DNA from: Diploscapter coronatus
Lineage: Eukaryota > Nematoda > Chromadorea > Rhabditida > Rhabditidae
DNA: 64,000 nt
Direction of reading: 5' to 3'
Assembly (NCBI GenBank): GCA_964036155.1
Contig: OZ038422.1
Span: forward strand, 50,429,201 to 50,493,200
Positions 22,140-35,910 of this stretch are shown here, in pieces; the first letter of the stretch is position 1, and each line of letters begins with the position of its first letter. A program made the position numbers and the translations under genes. The notes below the pieces were generated by a model. The model worked only from the letters and a program-made list of their open reading frames with translations. It did not search any database and was not told where the DNA came from.

Positions 22140-25100
22140 TCACATTCTCGTCATCGTTCCAACGCTTTTCCTTTTATAGTAGAGCAGGTACGCGCAGGAG
22201 GTCTGAAAATTTAATATTTAGGATTTTTTTAAATTGAATTTTTGATGTTTTTTCTTACTAATACTGAAAAATATTTGTATCAGAGAATTCTCTGCAATTT
22301 TCAATAAGAATTTCATTGCTTGGGAAATTTTACTAAGATCATTTTACATTTTCCAAAAGAAACATTTCAAATTTTTGACAACATATGAAAAATAATTTCA
22401 CTCTTATAGAATCTCTAACTGAGAGACAGAACTGCCTATAAATTATCACAAATTTTGAAACATAAAAATAAATGAAATGAAGAAAACTTGCATCAATAGA
22501 ATCGACGCTAGTCGATGAGACGGTTTCGTCGTCGAATTTCAGCCACTGATTCCTCTCCGCGTGGTGCACTGTCGCCGTGTAGTGGCCGCTATTCAGACTG
22601 CCTCGGTGGTTCTGTGGAAAATTAGAATAAGATACCGTAATCCTCGATGTTAGAAATAAATGATTCTTCATTTTTGTTAATAGCTTTTCTAATAATTATC
22701 AAATGTACTTTTAAAGAAGAGAGATATTAGTTTTTAGAGTTTAGAGTGAACATGAAATTTGTATACAAAATGTTTGAACACTGATTGTGAAGCAATTTTC
22801 TTACCGTGACAGCATAAAGCTGGTATGGAACATTCGTCGCGGCACTTCTGGGCGCTTTCTCGTGCAGATGGCGGTCGAACTCCAGATTTTCAGCATCGAA
22901 ATTGACTTGCATGATGTTCTTGACGTATTCACCGTTCGACAGGGAGAAACGCTTCAGATGGATCACCTGAAAAGAGGTCAAATACCCTTTTGAAAGGAGA
23001 TCAAACGAGCCCTACCAAAACCGGAGGCAGTGTCCAGATTTTGGTCCGTCTCGTCGCGTTTCGCGCCTTCTTGCACTTAGGACAGTTCCAACGAGAATCT
23101 CCCTCCAAATTAGTCTGCGAGAAATGCGCCTTGAGGCAGTCCTTGAGCGAGGCAGAGGTCTGTCCGACTGAAAATGGATATATCAAATTCATGGTAAGAG
23201 TCGAAGTTTCAGAAGATAACATTTTGAAATAAGTAACACACAATCCAAAGCTGGCTATTTGGGATCTACAAATATAGGTCCAAGACATTTTTACCCGGCA
23301 ATTCCAGAGAAATTAAACTGCACTCTTCGAACTTGGCTGATCTTTCACCGCACGAGCTGCATGAGAGTTCGGAGACGGTTTGCAGCTGAAAATGGCAAAA
23401 AAAACAATAAGAAAAGTTAAAAGATTATTTAAATTTTTAAATATAAAAAAACTACTGCAAAAATTAGCCTACATTGAAAACGTCGTAGACCGGAGAGCTC
23501 GAGAATAGCCGATTGTTCCTGGCGTAGTCATCGGCATTCGCGACGATGTCCTCACCGCCCTTGTAGTTCTGCTCGAACGACTTGCGGCTTATCACCTGGA
23601 AAATAGAAATTTAGAAGGAAAAATATCAAGAAAAATGTTAGGTTTCTCGAGTTTTGATCATTGAAGAGAATTTTGTTCTCAATAATACACGAATCTGTTC
23701 ATAGCCCTCAAAGAAAGTAATAATGTTTCAGAAAGCCTCCTAAACCATGTAAAATCTCTAACGATATTGCGTCGAAATTTAGCTCATTTTCGAAAGAAGA
23801 ATTTCAAACAAAATTCTACTCTGTTCATGTCCTCATGAAGCGAATCCAGCAGGAAGAGATGGAACTCGCTAGCGTCGTGCTGGTGCCCGTCCGCTAAGGT
23901 TTTGTTGACTTGATCCGCGAACAGCTGCAGGAACCGATCGGGTTTGAACGCCACCAGCTGCCCACCCCAGACAATGTCCATCAGAGCTGAGAACACCGAG
24001 GAAATCACGCCTTTGGTTGAGAATGAATTGTATCTGAAATTCAGGAAAATTAAAGATCACAGGTTATTTTCTCCAAAATGAGCCCCTTTCTACCAAAGCA
24101 AAAATACAAGAAAGTTGGGTAAATTTGACAGAAAAGTACCCATTTTTATCTTTCAGACAAAGATATTCAAAAATGAAATAAATCTGCTCAAAATGGAAAT
24201 TTTTCGTAAAATAGAAGGAAAAATCTCCTACTCATTGATCTTGATCAGAAAGACGTCCCTCGTGAAGATATCCCTGAATCCAGGTGTGTGGAAGAGGGCC
24301 TGCAGAGTGGCGTTCATGAAACACGTATTGCCCATGTTGTAGAGGCCAGTGCAGCCGGGCGTCTGGAAAAGGGGCTAGATGAACACCTTTTTTTAAGGAC
24401 ACAGAAAATTTAAGAGAAATAAAAACATCTAGAAAATCCCTTGTTGAAATGGTAAAAGATATTTGTAACTTTAAGAACAAGACAACAATTTTCTTTGAAG
24501 AAATATAAACGAAAAGCCCACTGTAGTTACCACCCTCTCTTCTGAGAAATAGTATGGAGAAAAGAAAAATAAAGAGGGTGATAGCTACAATGAGCCAAAA
24601 TGAACGTTCTATCCTGGGAAAAGAATTAAATTAAGCTTCTTACCCTCTTCCCAGTGTTGATAGAGACGTTGTTCCTGACACGATTCGCCATGGATTCGTA
24701 GATCGCCAAGAGAGCCTCTCTGGTCTGAAGACTCAGCGGCGGAACCACTTGCTGGGGCTTGCTGGATCGGTCTGGAAGGGGGACGGGTGGATGTCTGGAA
24801 AATTTTGGGTAAAACTACGATCTTTGTTCGTCACCCTATGGGAACAAGCTGATTTGCTACAGAGAAAGCTTACGAATTTTATCCCACCCCTTCTATTTTA
24901 TCCCATTTTATAATTTTTTCTTAATGTTCCTGAAAATCTGAAATTTCTCCATTATTCTCAAAACCTCTTTTCTTCATACGCCTTGCGCAGTTCCAGGTAC
25001 TCTTCCACCTGCGTATGGAGCGGCTTGCGCATTAACTAAAAATCATCTTTTTCAAGAAAATATCTGAGCATTTCAAAACCTGATGGATTCTAGCTTCTTC

Positions 25101-28100
25101 CGCTTCATTTCCGGAGCCTAAAAAGCAAATTTCAAGATGACGCTCTTTAAAAATTAAAATGACGCCATTTCAAAAGGCGTAATTTTGGATGACGCCATTC
25201 TACGCTACCCGAATCTTGAGACATCGAAGACTTGGGGGATCTGGTCTGTTCAATTGATTCGTGTTTCTCCATCTCCTCCGACATTTCCGATAACGTTCTT
25301 CTTAGGAAGTACTGTTCGTGGAACGCGAGTGGGGTGTTGTCGTACTCTAAAAAGGCGTCAATTTTTAAAGGGTGCAACAATTGCTAAGATGCTATATCTC
25401 TTCAAAGGTGTATATTTTTAAAAGCGTCCTACCCTTGTCAAAATCCCCACTCTTCTTCTTTGGTCTCGAACAGGCCTCCCCGTCTTCCGAAGTGTCACTG
25501 GACATCGAATCTTGCTGAAAATAACGTCTTAAAACTAACGTATTTTAACGCCCTTTTAAAACTCAAGTCCTACCTTCATATCCGTCCCGCTAGACACCCT
25601 GCTGAACCTGGTGAACTGGTTTTCACAAGGAATGGAGACGTCGATTTCGGGACTTTCCGGGTCCATCCTCTTACGTATCTTCGCGTGCACATCAACGTCC
25701 TAAAAGAATATATGGGTAAGTTTGCAAAAGGCGTGTGCGATTTGCAAAGTTGAGAGGAATTATTTTTACCTCTTTAGACACTGACTCTTCGTCGACGTAC
25801 TTGTACGGATTGTAGAGAGGTGGGGTCTCAAAATTTGTGATTTTCTGGCTCGGACTTTTCGCGGACAATTGGCTATGGTGACACACGAAGATTTCGTCGG
25901 GATTGATCTCTTCCTTGACCTGAACATTTAAATTCGATCTCTTCTCGAAGTTGTCGTTCTTTTAGGTTTTCTGTTGAACAGAAATTTTGATTACTTTTTA
26001 AAAACTCGCCATAGACTTGAGCTGCTTTCTCTTGCATTCCTCCTCTTCCAAGCTAAGCTCTTCAGGAGTTTTGATCCGAAATTTCATGACCGTATCGTAG
26101 TTTGGAGAGGATCCCTGAAAGAAAGGTGGTGAATTTTACCTTTTTCTGGTGAAAGGAGATGAATATTACAAATTTTGAAAGAAGGGGGTGAATTTGAAAT
26201 TCCTTGAAAAGCTGGTAAGTTTTCAAATTTTTCCAAGAACCCACCTCTTTCAGCTCGACTTTCTTCGACGCCTTGTGATTTCTCACCGGCTTTTTTATCG
26301 TTTCATCGCCATCCCAACGAGCACACGCTACATAGGCTGAAAAATTAGAAAATTAGATAAGTTTCAAAAACATTTAAAATTTTTAAATAATTTCATAATT
26401 TACTCCGTCACTCTCGTCTCTCTTCTCGGTGAATAAATAATATTCTATGTTTAAAAGAATTTCATATCTTCCTAGATAGACGCTTTTCAGCCTTTAAAGG
26501 AGAAAATAAGTTATGCTTCAAGAAATTCCAAAATACGATAAAAGCTATTATCCTAATGCGATTGTTTCCGAACTTGAAAAAATGAATTTTTAAAAGATTA
26601 CAAAAACTTGCAAGCCTGCACCTCTCTGCCAGTTTATCTCCGTCAACCCAGAGTCGATTTTGGACAATGTTTCTGCATCCGACATGCTGCTTTTGGTAGT
26701 GGTTTCCTTCACCTCTTCGGTTCGCTCCGAGAAAATTTCCGGGTTTGGTTTGATGAAGTTCGATTTTTCGTGGGCAATTTCTGAAAATATTGAATTTTTA
26801 GATTCTTTTTTCGGCAATTTTGTTCCTAACGCCATCTCCCTCAAATTACACCCCTTAAAACCCACCATTGCTCGACTTTGGCTGCATGTAGCGGGCTGCT
26901 GATACTCGTCTTGACGAATCCTGATCCTTCCCTTTTCCAATTGAAGGGTTAGACTCTGAAAAAAAAGCGATATTTTGGGGACGGGGTTTATTTTTTTTAT
27001 GACGCCCTTTAAATAGGCGTCATACGGTGTTGCATGGCGTACCTGCACTAGCGTGTTCGTGCGTGTGACGTCCGAAGCGTTTGCAGTCGACGCCCGAAAG
27101 GAAGCAGGTTGCCCACGACGGCAGCTTCCAGAACCAATCCCACATTTCGGGAGGAAAGTGGATTTTTGGGAGGAAATTCGGAAGGAAAATAGGATTTACA
27201 ATATCCGGGGCCAAAGCGGATATATGAAACCTCCTTCTTCTGATAACCGACCGATCCAAACGACGAGCACAAGTAGTAATGAGTGATTTTGGAAATGACA
27301 TATTTCAAATTTTGAAGAATTCAAATTCAAATTCGATTTTTTTAAAATTACGTTTCAAGATTTTACAAATCTTCAATCAATATAATTTGTATCAATATCC
27401 TTGCGGCAACTTTTCCTAAAATTTATAAAACCCCACCCGAATATTTAACTCGCAAGCTTTCTCTGTAGGAATCAGGAAAAACGAGTAAAAATCACAAAAC
27501 CATACCCCTGATTTCCGTTCCCAGCTGCAGGTGCCCTGCCCGGTTCATGAATGTGTTTACTGACGTCATTTTTCTGATAGTTGATTCCCTTCGAGGATCC
27601 GTTTGTTCCGGAAATTCCTGATCCGGAAGTTTCAGAATTCGTTCCGCCTTTATATATTCCCGAGCCATTCGAAGGCGGTTCCGCGGGTTTGTTCTTCCGA
27701 TCCACGACCGGGGCAGTCCTGTTAATGGAAGGGGCACCTGAAATATTTTGATTTTATGTAATGCTGAAGAAGATGTCGTTTTCGAGAAAATACAAAAAGT
27801 TGGGATAAGTTATTCTCATTCGATACTGTTCTGTCTGCTATATAAACATGAGATTGAATTTATTTGTTCCAGAAAACTTCAAATATTTTTTGATAAGTTG
27901 ACGGCTATTAGTTAAGTAAGAACTATTGATAGTTTCTAAAGTTGAAAATGTTTCAAAAATTTTCGACCCATCTCGCATTTATAGGAAGTTCATGCAAATA
28001 ATCTATCGATTTTCTTTGAAAATTGATCCTACCATTCTGCATAGGTCCCGACGCGGGAGAGATTCTACCATTAATGGTTCTTCCCTCGTTTGGTACCGCT

Positions 28101-31100
28101 TTAAGTTCTTCCGAGGTGGGTCTGGGTGGGATGTGTGGGAGGGTTCCATTGCCATTTGTGGGACAGGGTTTTGGGACTGCTGTGGCGGAAATCATCGGTC
28201 TCTGGGGTTTGGTGGTATCTGGAAATGATAAATTTGATGAGAAAATGCAAATATATTTTAAGTGGCATAAAATGCTACCACTTACCATTCGGTTGATTTG
28301 GGTCCCTAGCCAAAAACGCTGAAGGCGCAGCTTGATCTGTCGGATAGGTGATTTTCGCGGAAAACGTGTTCTCGTCTTCTACTCCGAAAGTCGTGATTTT
28401 TCGGTTATCGGCTGAAAATTTCATTTTTAAAAAATAAAACTGAAGCATTTTTTAAAATTTCGCTAGATTTTTACTCTACAGTAGTTCAAAAATTGGATGA
28501 AAAATATTTCCAAGAAGAAATAAGTTTAAAATTTAAAGAATGCAAAAAAATTGAAAAGATAAAAAATACTTTGAAGATGAAATAGATTTTAAAAATCCTC
28601 ACCTTTAACAGTCTCCTCAGCCTTCCTCTCTTCCACTTGCTGTTGTTCTCTCAGGGGCTGTTTCTTGGGGTCCAAATCGGGGTAGCTCGGCAGGGACAAG
28701 CTTTCTCTCGAACTCATGTAGTTTTGGATGAGCCTTGAAAGATCGTCGGTGTCTGAGGAGCCTGAAACTAATTAATTAGCTAATTAGGGTAATTGACTAT
28801 GCACTTAGAAAAATCAAAGACTATGAAACTATAAGATCAGAAATTTAGATAAGTAGGGTAATTAAGTCTTTAATTAGGGTGATTAGACGTTATAATTACC
28901 CTGTTCTGGTCCTTTCGAGTTGGTCTGCATAGTGTACATCGGATACTGGACCTTCCACATGTTGAAACCGCCCTCCATGAACATCGGCAGTCGCTTGGGC
29001 TTGCACTCGGTATTGTACTGAAAGGAATCGATTTTTGAAAAATCAATAATTTAAAAATAAAAACAAGATATTTTGGGAGGGAAACAATCCATTTTCGATA
29101 GGAAATAGCATAGAAATGGGAGAATATTTTCGAAAATGCCCGTTTTCTTAAAAGTCGTAGAAATGGAATCTAGAAACAATCGATCTAAACTTTTAAAAAA
29201 GAAAAATTATATCTTGAAGGTCAACTTTAACGAATCTTTAAAACCTGACCTCCCACAAAGCCCTCATGAGGAAAGCCGGCTTGGATACGGGCGGTGGCGC
29301 ACAATTTGTCAGCTCAACTTGGTTATCGTCCATGAAAACCACGATGTCATATTGGCCGAGCCGAGTCAGAAGTGCTCGATTCGCGATGTCCACTTGGTTT
29401 TTGAGCGAGGTGAAAATTAGGCTGAAAATTGGTCAGTTTTGAAATTTCCGATCCTTAACACTAAAATGACACAATTGAGTTTCAATTCTGTTATTTTTGC
29501 TTCCGAGTTTTTAAACGATATGTGTTTTATTTCAATTCTAGTTCAGGTACAGCGAAATATTGAATTGAAATTTTTATGATTTTCACTAATAGCGAATGAA
29601 AGCTGATTTTAACATTGTAATTCCAAATTCAAGATTTCTTAAATCTTATATGAAAAAAATTACCCAGATCTCAAGGCGCTATTCGGAACTTCGACCACGG
29701 AAATCAGCTTATCGTTTGGGTATTTGATCACAGAATCCCGATTCTGAAAAGAATAGAGTAAAAAATAAAAAAATAAATAAAAACATAAATATTTCAAAAA
29801 TTCAGACCTCCCGATAATCGACGATAATCGCACTCAGCCTGGGACTGGAGCCTTCGACCCGCCTGATCAGTTCTTTAGGAGAAATCGAGCATTTTGGCAG
29901 CTTGTCGGGAGGGGCTGAAACTAGAAAAAATATAAGTTTCAGTTTCAAAAAAATCAACAGTGAAATTTTCTAATACCACTTTAGTAACTATTTTAGCTCG
30001 AAAAAGGCATGTAATGATGAAATTTGAGTATCAAGAGAATCTCATAAAAATTGAGATATATTATTTTTGCGTCTAATTCTTTCGAAAAATCAAAATGTTC
30101 AATTTTAATGGGTCATAGCGATGTATTCTCCTTGAATTTAAAAAAAAAAAAAAAAAAAAAAAACTGACCGTTTTCGTCAGCCAACGGTGTCAAAGGAGTG
30201 AGTGGAGTGGAGACGCTCGGGGCAGAGACCTGATTGATACCTGAAGAGGGAAGCTGACTTGGTGTGCCACCTGCCAGAGAGATCGGCTCTGGAAAGAATA
30301 GTAATCTAATGGAATTTTTGTTTTTAAATTATTATAATTTTCTGTATTTTACAAAAAAAAAATATTATAGTAAGTTGAAAGAAACAGTTTATCTTCCAGA
30401 ATCTAAAAGAAAATTTACCTGGAACGGTCTTCTTATTCCTTTCCGCTTCACCATATTCGATTTGGAATAGATTCAAAAGCGCATCCGACTTCTTAATGGC
30501 CGCATCAAAGTTCTTGTAGAGATTTACAGCATCGGTTTTCTGAAAGTGAAAAGAAATAAATGGAATAAAACAATTTCTGAGCCTATTTCTTTAGAAAATG
30601 TCGATTTTAAGTTCTTTTGCTGCACGACTATCAGTAAAATTGACTGACAAAATTTACACTTTTCAAAAAATAAACTTTTGTTAAATTTTAAAAATAAATA
30701 TTGAAAAATTCCAACCCTGCTCCTTTTGAAGTCGTTAAACCCGTTCTTGTTAATGATGAGGTTAGCAATTTCTAGGGCTCGACCCAAGAGAATGAACTGC
30801 TTCTGAGCGTCTTGAGACGCCTCACAGGCCTGCTTGAACAAAGCGATGAACGATTGGTGGGCGCTGAAAATATTTTATCTTTATTTAAAAAAATCTTTTT
30901 CTGTAAATTTTACCCAATAAAGCCATAGAAAAAAATTTGGAGAATGTTTTAAGTTTCCATTTTAAAAATTGCCTTTTCTATAATGTCATTCAATAGGACA
31001 TAACTTTTTTGAAAGTTAGAAAAAAATGAAAAGACCTACTGTTGACAACTCATTTTGTGGAACTTTTTGACAGCATCTTCAGACAGTGTCGCCGCCTTTT

Positions 31101-31140
31101 TGAGTTCCTCAAAACTCGGATACCTCGTTTCTCCGACCAT
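22140..31140 (-). CDS. USP8: USP8-type ubiquitin carboxyl-terminal hydrolase
   Basis: USP8/UBPY removes ubiquitin from endosomal cargo and from the ESCRT-0 subunit STAM. Many exons run from ATG 31140 to TGA 22140, probably 1,200 or more residues. Order: a helical USP8-dimerisation/MIT-like domain ([18 protein letters not shown] to [15 protein letters not shown], 31140-30420); a rhodanese-like domain ([19 protein letters not shown] ... [18 protein letters not shown], 29920-28920); a disordered linker with PVVDRKNKP at 27685-27711, which fits the STAM SH3-binding consensus PX(V/I)(D/N)RXXKP; and the USP domain, with Cys box [16 protein letters not shown] (Cys at 24321-24323), a CxxC zinc pair (CSSCG, CPKCKK), [13 protein letters not shown] and His box [13 protein letters not shown] (His 22582-22584), ending CAYLLYYKR. 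Catalytic residues are intact. Exon choice at 26.5-27.4 kb is uncertain because several frames can be joined. Confidence 0.92.
24522..24589. repeat. Short inverted repeat in a USP8 intron
   Basis: 17-nt arms (24522-24538 and 24573-24589) are complementary with two mismatches and enclose GAGAAATAGTATGGAG. The core motif is shared with the foldback at 21886-21989, suggesting a small MITE family. Confidence 0.45.
27685..27711 (-). other. STAM SH3-binding motif in USP8 linker
   Basis: Codes PVVDRKNKP on the minus strand, which matches PX(V/I)(D/N)RXXKP, the motif by which USP8 binds the STAM SH3 domain in other animals. It lies in the disordered linker between the rhodanese-like and catalytic domains, as in vertebrate USP8. 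Confidence 0.75.
30140..30163. repeat. 24-nt poly(A) tract
   Basis: An uninterrupted run of 24 A on the plus strand. In the USP8 transcript (minus) it is a poly(U) tract starting only a few bases after a 5' splice site (GAAAACG|GTCAG). Confidence 0.9.
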
Positions 31141-31688
31141 TTTTGGACTCTTTTTGAAAAATTCCTTATCAGGAAACTAGAACATAATCTGGAAATATCA
31201 GTGATAAGAAATAGAAAAGTGAACTAATAAAAATTAACGAGCTAAAGATAAAATTATGACTCAGAAATTTAGAAAATTATAATCAATAACCAAAATAAAA
31301 AGCGTCAAATTGATAAAGTTCGCGAAACTGAAAATTAAAAAAATTATTAAAACTTATGACAACTCAAAAATATTGCGAAATTCCTCCTAGCCTATTGCTG
31401 AATGAATAAAATTTAATAAAATAAAGTAAAGTATTTCTATAAGAATTTCCCGTAATGATAAGGCTAGTAATAAGAACAAGCTTGACTGATATGATAAAAC
31501 AGGAGACGGATGCGAAAAAGGAAGACTAAATCGATTCTCTTACTGAAGAAAAATGAGAAATGAAGACGAGACACTCACTTTTATCATTGGGGCGCAAAGC
31601 ACGTTCTTTCTCTTTATTTGCATTCTTCTTTTTTGTTTTCGTTGTTTTTATTTTTAAAATTTATTTTTACAAAAATTTTCAGAAAGTT
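31141..31688. promoter_or_regulatory. Divergent intergenic region, USP8-like / TAPT1
   Basis: About 550 bp between two oppositely oriented start codons, presumably containing both promoters. The TAPT1 ATG follows a TTTTCAG by five bases, so part of this may be outron. It is AT-rich. No TATA box is obvious. Confidence 0.55.
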
Positions 31689-34600
31689 ATGTCCGATGAT
31701 GAAAGACAGCCGGTATCTGTGTTAAGGCGACGAAAAACCGACTATTCAGGTAAATAATTTGAAAAAAATCGAGAAAGCCTGCTTTTTCCAAAAATAAAAA
31801 AAAAATGAACTAACTTTTTAAATGAAAAAAATATTTGCAGAATCCCGCGAGACCTCGAACAGTAACTTCACGATTGGAAGCGAACTGGAGGAAGATGATA
31901 CTCCCAGAAAACCTTCCCGAGTCTCGATCGCGGAAAATCACCTGACGATAGAATGTGATACCAGAGATGCGACTCCCTCTAGGACTGAATGGGGTATTTT
32001 ACTTTGAGTTTTACTTTCTAGCAAGTCTATTCAGGCACCCCTTCCCCATCAACAGAAACCCGAGTTCCAAACGTTTCAACAGGATTTTTTGACTACATTT
32101 GGACGGAGTTGACTAGGTCAGATTTTTTTTAAATTCTGATATTTGAAAAGCGACAAAAATACAAATTATACTGTCTTTCTTGAAATGTCTGAAACCTAAA
32201 AAATTTCAGAGGATACTCTCTGGACAATGACCAAGCTCGATTCACTGAAAAGCGCCGGAAAGTCTACACTTTCATGCGGATTCCAGTCGAACTGGAGAAG
32301 TTTCTCTTTTACGGCCTGCTCCAATGCATAGACGCTTTTTTCTACCTCTTCACCTTTTTGCCAATACGATTTTTCGTGAGTTTTTACAAAATCAATAATA
32401 AGTGAATTAATTTTTGCAATTGCATCGCATAGTTTAGATGTCGATATGCGGATGTGCAGTTCGACTGAGGCCTTGGACGTCTGCGGAGACCTGCGATTTG
32501 CTCAAGGTCGGCATCATTCTGTTCGCGTCTCTATTAGTTCAGAAAATTGGTATTTATTAATTTCTCTTTTTCTATAAAATATTATTTTTCAGACACCTCA
32601 GTTTTATACCATCAAGTGAGGGGTCAAGGCGTCATAAAACTCTACATTTTCTACAACATGCTGGAAGTGGCTGACAGACTCTTCAGTAGTTTGGGACAGG
32701 TTGGGATTTTTTATTTCCCAGAAAACAGCTGATCATTAAATAAAGAATTTCATGTTTTTCCAATTTATTCTGGGAACTTATGATTTTTAAATGATACACA
32801 TAACAATATGCTAATATTGTTAGTCAAATTCAAGTCTACTTTCATTTTTCTTGATGCCTAATCAACAGTAGTTTTGCTTTGAAAGATGATTTTCAATTGA
32901 CATTTTGTAGCGACTAAATTACTGCTAGAAAAATCGAATTTACTCTAGACTTTCATAAAACATTTGAACTTAAGTTATTATTTTCAGGACGTCCTCGATG
33001 CCCTATTTTGGACGGCTAACGAGCGTTTTCATCTTCGGAACATCTTTCGAACCCTTTTTCATTTCGTCGCCGCCATTATCTACGCTGCTATACACGCATT
33101 TCTCGTACTTTTACAGGTGTTTTATTTTTTGAAACTTATATTTTTAGAAAAATATCAAACTTCTCATTATTTCACTGGAAAAACTATTCCAGTGGATTTT
33201 TATATATTTCTTTTAATTACTATTTCTAAATTAAATTATTTTGAAATCTTATTTTCAGGCAACAACCCTAAACGTGGCCTTTAATTCCCACAACCAAGCC
33301 CTTTTGGCGATTATGATGTCCAATAATTTCGTCGAACTAAAGGGAAGCGTCTTCAAGAAATTTGCCAAGGCCAACCTCTTTCAGATGGCTTGTAGGTATG
33401 ATACTTGTTTATTTATTATTTTCTTTCGAAAAGCTTAATCATAATTACTTATTCCTGTACATTTTCTTTAGAAATTCTTTTGAAACTTATCAATTTCGTG
33501 AAAATTTGTAAAAAATATTTTATTAAAAACACTGTTTGAATGCATCATTTTATGCAAAACCTCTACTTGTCAAGATTCCTTTTGAAACTTATTCAATTTT
33601 GAAAATACATATTTATCTAAAGACCAGAAATTAGAAATCATTATGTTATGCTTAACTTTTGTTTATACGATATCTTTTGAAGGTTACATTTTTAAAAATA
33701 TATTTCAGCGACGTTCGAGAGCGTTTTCACATAATGGCATTACTCTTCGTAGTGATGGTTCGGAATATGATGGCGGTCAACTGGAATCTCGAGCAGTTCG
33801 GAAACATGTTGCCAGATATAGTAGGTTTTAGCCATTTTCCAGACTTTGAAAAAATGACTAAAGATAGTATGCAGCCAGCTTTTCTATTGAATTCTACACA
33901 AGTTTCAAGAATTTCTTTCATTTTCATTAAATTTCTTAAGAATGTTATCTCATCGTCATGTTTGGAGTTCAATATAAGTTTCAAAATTCATAATGAATAG
34001 CGTGTTGGATGATCATGCTTTAAGCATTCTAAAATGTTTAAAAATTTATCAGTCCAAAGATTCAATATTGAAAGATACTGTTTTAAAAGTCAATTTCAGA
34101 TGATGGTCGTTGGCGCAGAACTCCTTGTGGATTGGCTCAAACACGCTTTCATCACCAAGTTCAACGAAATCAATTCTGAGGTTTATAAAGGTAAATTTGA
34201 AATGCAAAATTTAAACTAAATTTCGCTTTATTAATTTGAAAGAAGGGTTTATTATTCAAAGTAGTTGTTTAGAATCATTTTTCAAAAATGATCTTATCTT
34301 TTTTCCAGAAAATATTAATTTTAGATTTCACCATTACTATCTCATTTGACGTAGTTCGGAGCCGAGATTCTTCGGCTTTCAGCGACTATTCTGATCAGGT
34401 TACTTGAATTTTTACCTATTTTTCATTTAATTTTTAACTTCAGGTCTCTCGCCGGATGGGCTTCATTCCTATTCCCCTTTCGATTATGCTAATCCGAGTT
34501 CTGTCTCAGACTTTCACAATCAGCAACCGTACAAGTATCATCATTTGCGGTGAGTTTAGATAAAAGGGGCAGAGTGATTTTGCAATCAAACCGAGAAATT

Positions 34601-35910
34601 TTAGTCATCGCCTGGTTCTTGATGCTGATGGTGAAGATCTGTAACGGAATCATCATGCTCGGACAGGCTTGTCAACACGTTTCGGAGTACAAAAATTTGC
34701 AGGTATTTTTTAAAATTGTTTATTTTTATTTTTAAATTATTCTTCTTATTTCTTTATCTTTTTTACTTTTGAAATTTATTATTCTCAGGCTCGAGCCGAA
34801 TTCGAACTCTACCGCAAGAGAATGTTGGCGAAAAAATCGAAAAGTGCACCGAATTCCCCAAGGTTTGTTTAAAAAGACGCAATTTCGAGAAAATGACGGA
34901 ATTCTGATATGGAAAATACCGATTTTAGTATATATTTAATTCTGAAAAATAGCGCTGTTTTTAATTCTGTATATTCAGGATGTCTCTTGTCGACTTTGCG
35001 GATGTTCTTCAGCAACAGAATGTGGGCGTCCATGGATTCACCGCTTCTGATTTATTCTCCCAACTTCACGAACTGCAAATGGTAAGACTCTTTAAAAAAT
35101 ATATTTTTTCTATTTTATTCTTTATTTTTTTTTAGATTTCCGAAAGACGAAGTGTGGATAAGGATAGGGAAGATCGAACTCCTAGAAGAACCCAAAGCGC
35201 AGTGAATATTACGAGGTAAAATACCCCGAAAATCCATTCAAAATTATTAGATAAAGTGCGAAAAATTGCAATTCGATTTTAGCCCCACCCATTATCGATT
35301 TTTCAGAGAGCGAAGGGAGAACAGCGAACCACCCCCACCAATCACTGAAGAGACGCCCACGCCAAGTCTGGACGAGACGCTGAATGCGGAGAAGGAGAAG
35401 CGGTTAGTTCAATTTTCCTTAATGTTTCAAACATTTTATCCGATTTTATCATTCTGACCAATGTTGTAATGGGTGTTCTTTCTGAACAAATCAAATCAAT
35501 TTAATGAGCCTAAAAATTGTCTACGTTTTTTAAAGTTGAGCATGATGTTAGAAACTTTATCCTTGACACTTTCCTGATTCGTTTTGCAGCTAATAACCAA
35601 TCTCATAAACTTTAGATATTTTAGATATTAATTTTTTTGAAAATTTGATACAATAGTCTACGTTTCAAGATTTTCAAAATTTTCATACATGATATTATAC
35701 TCTGGGTTGTTCAAATTATCTTATGTCTATTATAAAAATATGTGATCTTTTAGTGGCAACATGAGTCCAAAGAAGATCATTCAACATCCGCAAACACCTG
35801 CCAATCCAGAGGTCTCTTCACCACATCCGGTCCTATCTGAAGACCCAGAGGGCCTCGCCGGGGTGACTGCGTATATGATGCCTGAACAGGGCGTTAAGAG
35901 GATTGAATGA
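31689..35910 (+). CDS. TAPT1: TAPT1 homologue (transmembrane anterior posterior transformation protein 1)
   Basis: TAPT1 proteins are conserved multi-pass membrane proteins of the ER/ciliary base needed for normal skeletal patterning and secretion in vertebrates. About 14 exons run from ATG 31689 to TGA 35908-35910, around 640 residues. After a charged N-terminus comes the family core: GFFDYIWTELTRGYSLDND, RRKVYTFMRIPVELEKFLFYG, the run VRGQGVIKLYIFYNMLEVAD, FVELKGSVFKKF, ERFHIMALLFVVMVRNM, LVDWLKHAFITKFNEI and RRMGFIPIPLSIMLIRVL. Several hydrophobic segments are present. The C-terminal third is hydrophilic, Ser/Pro/Glu-rich and probably disordered (PPPPITEETPTPSLDE). The core motifs are intact and the identification is firm. 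It is divergent from USP8 and convergent with the globin gene. Confidence 0.95.
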
